NCBI GenBank assembly: GCA_963573385.1 | Contig: CAUYLG010026681.1 | Location: 1-64,000 of the forward strand | From: Cacajao melanocephalus | Taxonomy: Eukaryota; Chordata; Mammalia; Primates; Pitheciidae | Direction: 5' to 3' | Length of the DNA: 64,000 bases | In this document: piece by piece, positions 48,281 through 59,950 of the stretch | How positions within the stretch are numbered: position 1 is the stretch's first letter | How the letters are laid out: every line of letters starts with the position of its first letter | The notes under the pieces: model-generated | Database searches by the model: none | What the model saw: only the letters and a program-made list of their open reading frames with translations | Told to the model about the DNA's origin: nothing | Translations under genes and position numbers: made by a program

Positions 48281-49214
48281 CATATAGTGAAATAAATTAT
48301 TTAGTAGTTTCCTGAAATTCTTTTTCAGAGCCTCTTATGAATTACTTTTATACTTAATTTAGGTTATTCTTTTTTCTTCCCACAAAGTATTATATCTGTG
48401 CCATCAAGAGCATAGGTAATGGCACATTTCTTGAAAAGATCATCCCCTATTGTTAGGGAGAATTTCTTGCAAATTTCATACCCATTCCTCAAATATCTAT
48501 ATGCATAGGCAATGATAACCTCATCATGACTGCTGCAGGGCCAGAGTGGCTTCAAGATGCTTCCTACTTCTAGAAATGTTCAAAGCAAAAAAGAAAAACG
48601 TGAAACAATGAGCATGGCATTTGCCAAATAAATGCTGTAAACTATAGAAATACATGTCAAAAGTTCTATGCATGTATGTATGTAGGTAGGTAAGTAAGTA
48701 GCCAGAATATTTTGTGTGTAATATGTCTGTGAAAAATGAGACGTTCACATCAGAATGTTTACAGCAGGCCTCCTTGAGAACTTTCAAGGTCAAGGCAAGC
48801 ATGCTGCATTCTGTTTTCTTCTGCTTCTACTTCCTGCCTCTGTAGGCTGGAGTGAGAAGAGGGCTAGGGCTTTTGCTTACGAAAGCTTTTCTTCTAAAGG
48901 AAGCTTGGCGATCCCTTTTTGTGAGATTGGACACCTTTTCTTCAGCCTCTTGTCCTCTCACTATACCATTTGACTGGATCCTGATTCTGTTGACTTGAAG
49001 ACACTATAAATCTTATCTAGTCAAATCCCTTTATTGTGTAGGAGAGAAAATTGGATGTTCATGATGATAAGAAGAAACTCATTTGTAGTTACAGGTGGAC
49101 AATTATAAAGCGGAGTAAATTGAGTAGATGCTCCAGGGAAAGGTCTTAGGCTAAGCATTGGGAAGCCTAAATGCCTGCTGTGCACATCTATAATAGGCAT
49201 TGTTTGCAAGCATC
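48275..49214. other. Unassigned sequence with a small tetranucleotide tract
   Basis: The only repeat is a 'gtat/gtag/gtaa' tetranucleotide run at 48670-48703. No gene or interspersed repeat is recognised. Confidence 0.45.
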
Positions 49215-49590
49215 TGTCGTGGACTGTATTGTGTCCTCTCCAAATTCATTTGTTGAAGTCCTAACCCCTAATACTTCAGAATGAAACTATGTGGAGATGG
49301 GGCCTTTACAAAGGTAATCGAGTTAAAATGATGCTGTAAGGTGGGCCCTCATCCAAACTGACTGGTGTCTCTATGAGAGATTAAGACATACAGAAAGAGA
49401 CACCGGAAATGTTTGCACATAGAGAAAAGACAATGTGAAGAGGTAGCAAGAAGGTGATCATCTACAAGCCAAGTAGAGAGGCCTCAGATCTCAGACTACC
49501 AGCCTCCAAAACTGTGAGAAAATAAATTTCTGTTCTTTAAACCATCCAGTATGTGTACATTTTGTTACAGCAACCCAAAAGACTAATACA
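49215..49590 (+). mobile_element. MLT1-type MaLR LTR
   Basis: Solo LTR of about 376 bp: 'tgtcgtggactgtattgtgt' start, 'atgtggagatggggccttta', 'gggccctcatccaaactgac', 'gaagaggtagcaagaaggtg', 'ccagcctccaaaactgtgag', the poly(A)-signal region 'aaaataaatttctgttcttt', and end 'aagactaataca'. No internal sequence is attached and I do not see a convincing 5-bp duplication. Confidence 0.92.
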
Positions 49591-49971
49591 ATGTGCTAAT
49601 GAGGGGATTCAGAAAGGTAATTGCGAAAGAAGAAGAAGGTGCATACTTGAATGTCATTAGTGACTTAACAGCAGGATTGGCTATTAGAAGGGATTATTCA
49701 AGGAGTGCTGGAGGAACAAATCCTTCTTCAAACCAGAGATCTCTTCTTCCCAAGGTGTTCAAGGAAGAAATGATCCAAAGGCAAGACTGCAACACTTGGT
49801 TGCTGGCAGGACTTGGTGTGGAATTTCCTGAGAATCCTGCTTTGCTGGACTGAGAACACAGGGAGGGGTTCTTCCCTTGCCCTGAATTCACATCTGTCTC
49901 AGCTCCCAGTTGCTTATAGAAGAGGATGGTACACAGAAGAAGAGAAAATGTTGTTCTTGGCATCTTCAGGT
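49591..49971. other. Unassigned sequence
   Basis: No feature recognised. Overlapping open frames on both strands here lack domains. Confidence 0.45.
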
Positions 49972-50664
49972 TATTTCTGTTTCTTTTCTTTTTAAAATCT
50001 TTTAATTTTAGGTTCAGGGGTACATGTATAGCTTTGTTATATAGGTATGTGGTATGTCATAGGGGTTTGGTGAACAGATTATTTTGTCACCCAGGTAATA
50101 AGCATGGTATCCAATAGGTAGTGTTTTGATCCTCTTCTTTCTCCCACCCTCCACCCTCAAGTAGGCCCTAGTGTCTCTTGTTTCTTTGCGCTCAATGTTT
50201 AGCTCCCACTTAAGTGCGAATATGTGGTGTTAGTGTTCATTCACTTAGGATAATGGCCTCCAGCTCCATCCATGTTGCTGCAAAGGACATGATCTTGTTC
50301 CTTTTAATGGCTATGTAGCATTTCATGGTGTGTATATACCACACTTACTTTATCCAGTTTACTGCTGACGGGCATTCAGGCTGATTCTGTGTCTTTACTA
50401 TTGTGAATAGTGCTTCAATGAACATATGCATGCATGTGTCTTTATGGTAGAACAATTAATATTCCTTTGGGTATATACCCAATAATGGGATTGCTGGGTC
50501 AAATGGTAATTCTGTTTTAAGTTCTTTGAGAAATTGCCACATTGCTTTCCACAATGACTGAACTAATTTACATTCCCAACTAATTTACAAACCTAAAGGT
50601 TTTCTCTGCAACCTTTCCAGCATCTGCTATTTTTTAACTGTTTAGTAATCACCATTCTATTTCT
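49972..50664 (-). mobile_element. L1 (L1PB/L1MA-type) 3' end, 5' truncated
   Basis: Minus-strand L1: 'ttaggttcaggggtacatgt' 3' UTR at the left, then the complement of the ORF2 end ('ttagctcccacttaagtgcg', 'ctccagctccatccatgttg', 'cctttgggtatatacccaat', 'ttgccacattgctttccaca') to about 50657. A short 'tatttct' at 49972-49978 and 50658-50664 may be the target duplication. Confidence 0.88.
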
Positions 50665-51068
50665 TTATAAGAAAATCTAGGCCATTTATATTTCCCCAAA
50701 TATAATACATTTTATTTAAAATTTTACATTTATTAGTACAGAGTTATGTAGATTTTTCTTTTCTAATTATGGAAAAAAACATACTTCATATATTTATTTT
50801 TGACTTTTACTCATTTCTTGTTTTGTTTGTGTTCTCCTTCCTTTTTCTTCCCTATTGTGTTGGTTCCCTTTGAAATCTTCAAAACACTCACTCTCACATG
50901 TCATTGCCTCTTCACTTGTGATTTTTGTTTGGATTTTCTGTGTCATAGAGGTCATGCTCTTTTCTAGGCTGATCCTCTGATTTTCATAATAAATTAGTTT
51001 TCAATCTATACCTTTTCCTGAGTCTTCATTATCTTGCTCTAATGTGTCCTACAGCTTTTCTTCATAGG

Positions 51069-51100
<32 letters not shown>

Positions 51101-51845
51101 CCATAGGCTCTCTTTAACTAGTTGGTTTACTCTTCTCTTGAAGGAAATAGATCTTCAGCTGGTGTTTGTAAACAAATAAAGTATACGGATTGACTTTGAT
51201 CTCACTTACCACTCACTGGAGAGTTTGTTCCGTTTGTTCAATCTTCTGACAGACATGGAAAGAGAGAAAATTATACCACACAGTTTCTATTTTAATTTCT
51301 GGAGTTTGACAGCCTTTTACCTAATACAACCCTATTGAGGTTCAATCATATGGCATCCTCTGCTCAAGCTCCCCCATCTTAGCTTTCTTCTGTGACAACT
51401 TGAATCAGTGCAATAAATGAAAGAATAATGCTCAGCACATTTTAGTCCAAGGTCTCTTTTTATGCATGTACTTAAGAACTGTTTCTATTTTCTGGCCAGT
51501 TGTTTCCTGAGCATTGCAGTCTCTTTCTGGATATAGAAAGACTGGTATATGTCCTGGGAGAAGGGAGAAGGAAATGTCACCCTGCTTGCCTCAAAAAACA
51601 GAGTCTATCCAGTGATAGAATCCATGTGCAATGTTTTAGTTGGTTCATATCCTTTTTCTGAGTGGGACAGCAGGGAGAAAATAAGATGTTTCCTTTTCCA
51701 TTATCTTGCTTTTGCAGAACAACAGGTTTGCTTCCTTTTTAGAAGCAAAGTCTGTGTGGGACCATGATTGTGTTTCCCAGTCCTTTTTTATGATTTTAAT
51801 TCTAGTTTCAGGCAATTGTATGAATTTTCACCTCTAACTTTTATG
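50665..51845. other. Unassigned sequence with a CT repeat
   Basis: Nothing recognised apart from the CT microsatellite near 51080. Confidence 0.45.
51069..51096. repeat. (CT)n microsatellite
   Basis: About 28 bp of CT. 'cataggctctct' stands at its left end (51063) and again just right of it (51102), which suggests a short duplication around the repeat. Confidence 0.95.
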
Positions 51846-51849
51846 TGAG

Positions 51850-51945
51850 CAGTAACTATGCTTGTCTTCCCATTTTACTTCTGACATAATCTCAGTGTCA
51901 GGAATATTCTAGGTGTTCAATAAATAATTTATTAATGGACATATA
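51850..51945 (+). mobile_element. Possible L2 3' tail
   Basis: 'ctcagtgtcaggaatattct' and 'aggtgttcaataaataattt' resemble the L2/MIR 3' terminus 'cacagtaggtgctcaataaata'. Short. Confidence 0.4.
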
Positions 51946-52159
51946 AATGCCACAATTATTATGTTAGTGGGTCATTAGGAACAAACTGAATCAAGGACAA
52001 TTTGCTAAAAAGTAATCTAAACAATGCGTCCCCATTATGATTTCATTATACCTTAGTGCCAGTTTTACTTCCTTCCAACCTAGTAATATCTCTATAACTC
52101 TAACAAGGGTTAATAACTTGATTTGGAAACTTTGATATGTGAGAAACTGTGTGCAGATC

Positions 52160-52480
52160 AGATCAAGCGTTCATTCTACAAACATATTTTGAGTGCCTAT
52201 TTATGGCTGGCACTATCCCATGGTAGAATTCTTCCCAGCCACATGGAGGGTAGAGGTTTGGGGTGGCTATATATTAAAAAGTAATTACATGATATTGTGA
52301 GATATCAGAGACTTACATAAAATATGCAATGAGATACAGAAGGAGTAACATCTGAGCTCTGTTTTGAGTCTTCAGAGAAAATAATGAATCCCAAGAGCTA
52401 TAGGGGAGGAGTGTTTCCAGGAAAGGTAATAACACTCAGAGTCTGGAGTAGTTAGGAGATTGCATGTAGTTAATTGTGAC
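52160..52480 (+). mobile_element. Ancient LINE-type repeat (probably L1ME-like 3' region)
   Basis: The same order as at 4335: 'caaacatattttgagtgcct', 'ggctggcactatcccatgg', then 'tctgagctctgttttgagtc' and 'gtgtttccaggaaaggtaat', the decayed 'gaacatttgagctgagacct...gcattccaggcagagg' blocks. Strongly diverged. Confidence 0.5.
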
Positions 52481-52777
52481 TGAAAACAGAGGATGGAAGA
52501 TAACCGGAAAGGCTTTAAATACATTTTCTTACAGATCACTGAGGATAGTTTTCACCTAGTATGTAGGGATAATGCTAGAATCAGGAGGGTGGCTGACCAT
52601 AAGCCAGAGTGATAATGACTGGGGGGATATGTGAGTATGGGGTAGTGAGAAGACTTTGTGCGTAAGAGTTGTATCATTGGATAAAGCTTCCCTAAAGAAA
52701 ATGAATTTAAAGCTGCACTGGGTACATTGGAAAAGATAGTGCTGAGAGAATTGTTATGTTCTTATGGGAAGAGGTGG

Positions 52778-52802
52778 GTGTGTGTGTGTGTGTGTGTGTG
52801 TG
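52778..52802. repeat. (GT)n microsatellite
   Basis: A pure GT run of about 25 bp. Confidence 0.95.
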
Positions 52803-53548
52803 ATCGCAGACACACCTGAGCTACAGTTGGAGCTGTGTGGCTGCCTCAATCAGTCAATATTTGTTTGCCATTCCTTGGAGTCATGGCTTAACACACTGGC
52901 CCAAATCCAAGAGACAAAAAGTATAGATAAAATTAAAGTATAAGCTAAGAATGCTCAGAGAATGGAACAAAATGAACTACCAGTAAAGTTGTTGGGAAAA
53001 CATCATCATAGATTTTCAAGGACACTGATCTGATGTCAGAGGAGTGATGTGTTAAGGGAATGGACAACCTTAAACAATAATTATAAAGTTGGAAACCTAC
53101 TATCAAGTAAGTAAAGGATTTAAGTAAGGCCTTAACTACAGAAACTCTTGTGTAATACACCATCATGATTGTGCCAAATTTCTACCATTTTATTTAAAAT
53201 AAAATTCCACTTCATCAATGTTAGATTCATTTCTTTCAACACCTACTGTGCCCTTTGGCACAATCCAGGTTTTCTAAATTTTTATTTCTTCATGTTCTCA
53301 TATATTTTATGTACATGCATACTCACATTATATATATGTACATCCTCATATATATATATATGATAATTTTTATATTAAATTGAGAAACTATAGTATATTG
53401 AGGATATTCTTAAGACTTTATTTATATAGTTTAGGTGTCCTACGGGTGAAGGTATACAAAATTTTGCTTTTACCATATCTTTCAGTTGCCCAAATTACTG
53501 CCTAGCCCAAAGTGAGTATCTGTAGTAATGAAATGGGTCTCTCCATCC
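52803..53548. other. Unassigned AT-rich sequence
   Basis: Nothing recognised apart from a short TA run (53348-53362). Confidence 0.45.
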
Positions 53549-53610
53549 AAAGAGGTATCCATTGTGTGTCTTTATGTAAGAGATATGGGGTAACAGATCC
53601 TGTGATGTGA
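53549..53610 (+). repeat. ~60-bp direct repeat, copy 1
   Basis: Shares 'aaagaggtatc', 'attgtgtg', 'tcttt' and 'atggggtaacagatc' with 54381-54438 in the same order, with small indels. The source family is unknown. Confidence 0.8.
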
Positions 53611-53877
53611 TAAGAATAGATCACCATTCCAGCTAGAACGTATCTGCCACTGGACACGGTGAAAAGGACCAAGGATACGGTTAAGAGTACTAGACTGCGA
53701 TGATATTCAGATTTGTTTCCTTGATGTAATTTCATCTCTAGACTTCTTTCCAGAAAGATGGGCACAGCGTTATAACAACCACAAGGGGGCTGCTGCTGAA
53801 AGGTACCCTAGCCTTTTGCAGGAAGATTGAGCTGCCTTTTCATAATAAGTTTGCTTTAAAAATGGAACACAAATTTA

Positions 53878-54203
<326 letters not shown>

Positions 54204-55345
54204 ACAAACGCCATGCTACCTTTTGTTTACAGGCATATTAATTTCATTAATTAATATATTGATTTAATTCTGGGTGTTCTGATAAGTTGGGCAAAATGAG
54301 AGACGTGATTACTTCATACTGCCTGCTAATAGAAATCACAGAAGCTCATCTGCAGTGATAAACTTCAGTGGCACGAATTTAAAGAGGTATCAATTGTGTG
54401 AGTCTTTAAGAGACATGGGGTAACAGATCTGTGATGTTTTTAATTGAGATTTTGCACAGGCACATCCATTTTGTTCAAAATAGCATTTTATGTATCTGTT
54501 GCTTACAAAACTTGCAAAAGAAAACTTTACATCACTCAGAGAAGATATTTCTTCAGGAAAATGAAATGGGTTCAGGAATATTATTTCCTAATGGTCTTTC
54601 TTAATGCAGGGACTAAGTTTAGGGAATCCAGGAGAATGACTAATTAAAAAGCCCATTACATTATTTCTCTGATATATGAGTTGCTTAAAACTATCCATTG
54701 GTAAGTGCTCAGAGTTAGTTGACTTTCAGTAATTCTCTGATAAGAACCTGGACCCAAATTACATAGATGACTGGAGTAGGTATTTTGTACAGAGTTAAAA
54801 AATAAGAGCACATTCAGCTCTATTTTATTTCCATTACAAGAAAGTTAAACCTGAAATCCATGCCAATTTTCAGAGACCCTCATTCATCTATGATCTCTAC
54901 CCCTTAAGGTTTTAGTTTTTTTTTTTTTCTTTTTGGTTGTAATTAATTTCTTATAGAAACTAACTAGCTCTCCTGTCAAGAGCAACCACAAACCTAAATG
55001 CATTTATCTTTCTTGCTGAAAATCTGCAGGACATCAAATATTGACCAAAATGTTTCGTCAAAGGAAAATGTTAGCCCAGTAAATGCATTTCATTTCTAGC
55101 CATCCTTGAATGTCCATTGTTTCCCAAAGTTGTTGACAGTGCATCCATATACCAACATGTGTTGATTTAATATAGATCTTCTTTCTTCATGGAGCTTAAA
55201 GCAATGCACAAAGATTTTTTTTTTAAATGAATTCAAGATACAAACTATGGAAATAAAAATAATAAAATAAAAATCACATATAACTCTTTTTACCTCTGTT
55301 AAGCTTTTAGAATATCTCCTTATACACAATTCCTATGCACTAGAA
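54204..55345. other. Unassigned sequence (contains copy 2 of the 60-bp repeat)
   Basis: No gene or named repeat. T-rich runs lie at 54916-54928 and 55216-55224. Confidence 0.45.
54381..54438 (+). repeat. ~60-bp direct repeat, copy 2
   Basis: The partner of 53549-53610, about 830 bp apart with an Alu between. 'aaagaggtatcaattgtgtg' opens it and 'gggtaacagatctgtgatgt' closes it. The two copies differ by several substitutions and three short indels. Confidence 0.8.
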
Positions 55346-55349
55346 TGTA

Positions 55350-56545
55350 TTAAAAATAATTAGGATATATGACATTACTCATTTGTGAGTGACACTCCAT
55401 TTAAAATGTATCACATTTTCCCATGTCGTTAAATACTAACTACAGTATTCCATAGCATAAATGCACCATAATTCATTTAACAATTTCTTTAACACTATAT
55501 ATTTGGTTATTCCTAACTTTTCTACATTGTAAACAATGCTATGTGAACATTTCTGTAGACAATATTTGCATAAAACTAGAGTTATTTGCTCCAGATAAAT
55601 TTCCAAAAGGAGAATTTCAGGGTCAAATTTTTTTTTAACCAGTTTTCATACATAGGCTAAACTGTCTTCCACAGTGGAAATATATGAGAGTGTCTATCTT
55701 TATCTTTGCCTACACTAAATGTTATTATATCAAGTTTTTAATCATCTCTAATTGGATATGTGAAAAAAAATTGTTCTTTTACCCTTTGTTACTTTGCTTA
55801 CTTGAAAGATTTGATGTAATTCATATATTTACTTGCCATTTACATTATTGCTTTATAACTTATTCCTATACATTCTTTTTTTTTTCTATTGGTGTGTTTT
55901 TATTTTTAAATTTTATATGAAGATAATTCTTTACATAAAAATAGGATAATAACATTGTGTCATACATTTTACAAGTATCTTTCTAGCTAATTTTTATCAT
56001 ATTTTGTTATTGGCTTTTTCATTTTTAAATTATCAATTTCTCAAGTGTTTTCATTAAAGTTTCTACATTTGCTTGTACATTTAGAAAACCTTCCTCACAA
56101 AAGATTAGATATTCATTTGTATTTTCTCTTGCATGTTTGATGATTTGCTTTGTTGGTTTTTCACCTTATGCATTTAATGCTTTAATAAATCTGCAACAAA
56201 TTATGGTTTATCATGTGAGGAGAGGAATTGATCAGTTTTCTTTCTATTGTTAAGCAATTGTTCCTGCAAGTTTATTGAATAATATACATCTTTCCTACTG
56301 ATTTTAATATTTTTAAATTCTGCTGAAGCTTTTATGTTCTGTAGTTTTCTCCTGAGATTAATTTCTGCTTCACTGATTTCTCTATTCTTCCACGTTTACC
56401 ACAATATTTTAGTAATACATTATCATACCTGGTATTGCAAGTCCTTTTTCAGTAGTTTTTCCCAAAATGTTCTTTGTCATTCTTGACCATTTATTCTTAT
56501 GTATACTTCAGAATTACTTTATTAAGTTGAAAATGATTCACTTAA
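55350..56545 (-). mobile_element. L1M/L1ME ORF2 fragment, antisense
   Basis: The plus strand is the complement of the L1M ORF2 C-terminal part: 'cagtattccatagcataaat', 'aaacaatgctatgtgaacat', 'ctccagataaatttccaaaa', 'aaactgtcttccacagtgga', 'agcaattgttcctgcaagtt', 'ttattgaataatatac'. It is long but gapped and old. Confidence 0.75.
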
Positions 56546-56554
56546 GAACTGATA

Positions 56555-57370
56555 TTTCATGATGGAAAAATGCTCAGGATACATTAAGCAAAGAAAGCAA
56601 ATTATACACCAGTATGTATATTATCCCTCTTGCAATGAAAAAGAAGTCAGAAAAAAGACAGAAGTGTGTGTGTGTGCTTGTGAGTGTGAGAATGTTTCTT
56701 ATAGATACATACAAAAGTTCTAGAAGACTGGCCAAAAAAGTTATTAACAATGGTTACCTATAGTGAGTGGAATGGACTGGGAAGGAGGAAAGTTTGCTTT
56801 TTCACAATAAAGGGTCTTTTTATGCAATTGGAATTTTCTACCATGAAGAAGCATTCATCTTAAAATTTTTAAATGCCTTTGAAAAAATCATCCGAAAACT
56901 ATTAAAAAGCTATTTATACACAAAAGGACAAAAACTGTATAATTCCATTTGTATGAGATGCTTGGGTAGTCAGATTCATAGAGACATAAAGTAGAATTGT
57001 GGTTGCCAGGGGGTGAAGGAAGAGGGGAAAGGGAGTTGCTGTTAAACATGTAGAGAGTTTCTATTTTGCAAGATGAAAAATATTTTGAAGATGGATGATG
57101 TTTCAGTGATGAAGTGATGATTGGACAACAATATGAATGTACCTAATGCTACTGAACTGTACACTTAAAATGGCTAAAATGATAAGTTTTATTTTATGTA
57201 TATTTTACAACAATTTTTTAAAGCTGTTTACAATGATTCGCCTCTGGGGAGTTGCACTGAGGAGTCAGGATGTAGGATGAGGACAATACTTTTCACTTAA
57301 TACCTTCTGCATGATCTGAATTTTTCATGAGAAGCTAGTGTTGTTCTCATAATGCAAAAAATTTAGGAGT
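56555..57370 (+). mobile_element. L1M 3' ends, two overlapping types in sense orientation
   Basis: 56555-56920 and 57216-57370 both look like the 3' end of an L1ME-type element ('caatggttacctatagtgag', and 'gattcgcctctggggagttg'). 56920-57215 is an L1MB-type 3' UTR ('tcagattcatagagacataa', 'attgtggttgccagggggtg', 'ctattttgcaagatgaaaaa', 'tgaactgtacacttaaaatg'). The middle piece may have inserted into, or recombined with, the outer one. Confidence 0.7.
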
Positions 57371-57534
57371 TTTTCTAAACCTATTCCAATTTGGAGGGCT
57401 GCCTGATTAAGAAAAAGTTAATGTAATAGCTAATTTTTAAATGTATTAGAAATTCTAAGTGGAATTATATTACATTTATGAATGATGGGACATCTTTATA
57501 ATATTGTCGTTTAGTCATATAGAAATACTTTTCA

Positions 57535-57815
57535 AAAAACATTTGATTTGATTTTAATTTCAATCGCTTTAGGGGTATAAATGTTTTTTGGTTTTAGGGA
57601 TGAATTGGATGTTGATAAAATCTAGGATTTTAATGTACTCATCACCCAAGTCATGTACATTGTATCCAGTAAGTAGATTTTCTTCTTCCTATCCTCCTGC
57701 TTCTGAGTCTCCAATGTCCATTACACCACTCTGTATACCTTTGCATGCCCATAGCTTAGGTCCAACTTATAACTGAGAATATGTGGTGTTTGGTGTTTGA
57801 TTCCTAAGGAACTCA
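57535..57815 (-). mobile_element. L1MA/L1PB-type 3' UTR fragment
   Basis: Minus-strand L1 3' UTR: 'tttaggggtataaatgtttt', 'catcacccaagtcatgtaca', 'agtctccaatgtccattaca', 'cccatagcttaggtccaact', 'ataactgagaatatgtggtg'. Confidence 0.8.
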
Positions 57816-58023
57816 CATGTTTGACTATCAGGAATAGAATGTTCAAATGAGAAAATGCTCACCTTCATTAATTCTCTCTCAGTTCTTCCCTATCCCTATT
57901 ATCATTCAATTTTTAAATTTTCCTTCTGCCCTTTCCTTTATATGTTGGTGCTTTTCACTGTTTTATTGTCACCAAGTGAACTCTTCCTGCAACAGTGCAC
58001 TCATTCTCTTCAATCACCACGTA

Positions 58024-59262
58024 CAAGGGGTCTTCAAAAAGTTTATGAAAAGTGCATATTATGAAAAAACTATGCATGAATTTCCATTTTTCTTGCACCA
58101 AAAAAAAAAAAAAACCAAAAAAAACATACTAACTTGTTATAACATGTCTGAACAGGATCTAGTTTGAGGCATTAAGAGGGTTAAGACATCAGTCTGAAAA
58201 GAACCCCTATCAGGGCAACATGAATTCTGCTAAGATTAAAGCAAGAACAAGTATCAAATTTATGGTGAAGCTTGGGTGAAAGAATAGTAAAAATCACTGA
58301 TGCTTTATCAAAAGCTTTCAAGGAATAATTCATTTTAAAAAGGGATGAAACAATGTTGAAGGTGAAGCCCACTGCGACAGATCATCTACATCAATTTGTG
58401 AGGAAAAAAGTTCATCTTGTTCATGCCCTAATTAAAGAGGACTGACAATTATCAGCAGAAAGATAGACAACAGCCCAGCTTACTCAATTCTGACTAAAAA
58501 ATTAAAGTTGAGAAAACTTCTCACTTGATGGGTGCCAAAACCATTGTGCCCAGATCAGCTACAGACAAAAGCAGAGCTTTCAATGGAAATTTTAAACAAG
58601 TGGGATCAAGATCCTTAAGCATTTCTTTAAAGAGTTGTAACAGGAGATAAAACATGGCTTATCAGTAGAATCCTGTAGACAAGTCAAAACAATAGTACCA
58701 AGAGGTGGAAGTGGTTCAGCCAAAGCAAAAGTGAACTGGTCAAAAGCAAAGGTCATGGTAACAGTTTTTTTGGGGATGCTAAAGCCATTTTGCTTGTTGA
58801 GTTTCTGGAGAGCCAAAGAACAATAATACTTGCTTATTGTGAGAGTGTTTTGAGTTAGTCAAGCTTTTGCAGAAAAACATCCAGGAAAGCTTTACTAGAG
58901 AGTCCTTCTCCACCATGGCAATGCTCTTGCTCCTTCAAACAAAAGCAATTTTGTGAATGTCAACGGAAATTCATTAGACATTGTACTTACAGTCCTGATT
59001 TGGCTTCTTCTGACTTCTTTTTGTTTCCTAATCTTAAAAAGTTTTTTTAAATGTCATTCATTTTCTTTCAGTTATTAATGTAAAAAAGACTGCACTGACA
59101 TGGGTAAATTCCCTGGACCCTCAGTTCTTTAGGGTTGGACTAAATGGCAGTATCCTCACTTACAAAAGTGTCTCGAATTTGATGGAGCTTATGTTGAGAA
59201 ATAAGGTTTATATCTTTCTTTTTGTCTTTTAGTTCAATATTTCCACAAACTTTTTGACATTT
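58024..59262 (+). mobile_element. Hsmar2-type mariner transposon, near full length
   Basis: About 1.24 kb, close to the ~1.3 kb of Hsmar2. The left terminal inverted repeat 'aaggggtcttcaaaaagttt' follows a TA (58022-58023). The right repeat is 'ccacaaactttttgac' (59244-59259), but its outer end no longer mirrors the left one. An A-rich tract (58102-58128) expands the left subterminal region. The interior is a continuous though frameshifted transposase gene. Confidence 0.92.
58141..59200 (+). pseudogene. Hsmar2 mariner transposase pseudogene
   Basis: The region encoding a mariner D,D34D transposase, broken by frameshifts and stops. Readable pieces: 'DQLQTKAELSMEILNKW' region near 58550; the first catalytic motif as TGDKTW at 58640-58657, with the aspartate kept but the next residue Glu changed to Lys; the second as LHHGNA near 58908, where GGC at 58917-58919 replaces the aspartate codon; and the third as YSPDLA near 58988. 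The second and third motifs are closer than the family spacing because of a deletion. Inactive. Confidence 0.88.
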
Positions 59263-59950
59263 TCTCATATATGCTGATGATTTCTAAATCTATATTTCCA
59301 GTTGGGTTATCTCTCCTGAGATCCAGTCTTCTAATTCTCCCCACATGTCCACTTAACCCAAAATATGTGTATAACAAATAGGTATTACAAACTCTACTTC
59401 TTCAAAATCAAATTCATTCTCAATTCTCCTATGTTTTAAAAATTGATTCAACTAGACTTTTAAGTGGGTCATCTGGAAAGCATCTAAGGGATATCTCCTT
59501 TGCTCATCTTTTATATCTTAAACACCATAGAATTCTGTCCATATTTTCATTATTCTTCCCTTACAGTAATTGTCTTAGTCCAGGTATTATTAAAATTTAA
59601 ATGGAACTATTTTAATAACACGACACACGCACATACACACACACACACACACACATACATATACACAACACTAGGCCAGGGCCTCCTAATAACATCAATT
59701 TTTATCTAATTTTTGCCTTTATGGCACTTATTTCTAGGTGCTAAATATTTATTGAAGAGATATTTAATGGGACTAAAATGTTATTGAATTATGAATGTCC
59801 TTATTTTTAAAACAAGATAGACGTTTTGGCATTTCGTTTCATTTTTCTTTCCTATCTCATACCTTCTTTGGCAGTTTCTTGAAGGTTCTTTGGGATTTTG
59901 TAACAGAGAACTAGAATAAGAAGAAAGAAAGAGAGACACAGGAGAGGGAT
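59263..59950. other. Unassigned sequence with a CA repeat
   Basis: Nothing recognised apart from the AC microsatellite at 59620-59670 and a purine-rich lead into the L1. Confidence 0.45.
59620..59670. repeat. (AC)n microsatellite, interrupted
   Basis: About 50 bp of AC with 'gc' and 'at' interruptions. Confidence 0.93.

Noticed and set aside
58181..58816. Minus-strand open frames of 63 and 74 residues
   Set aside because: They are antisense shadows of the Hsmar2 transposase.
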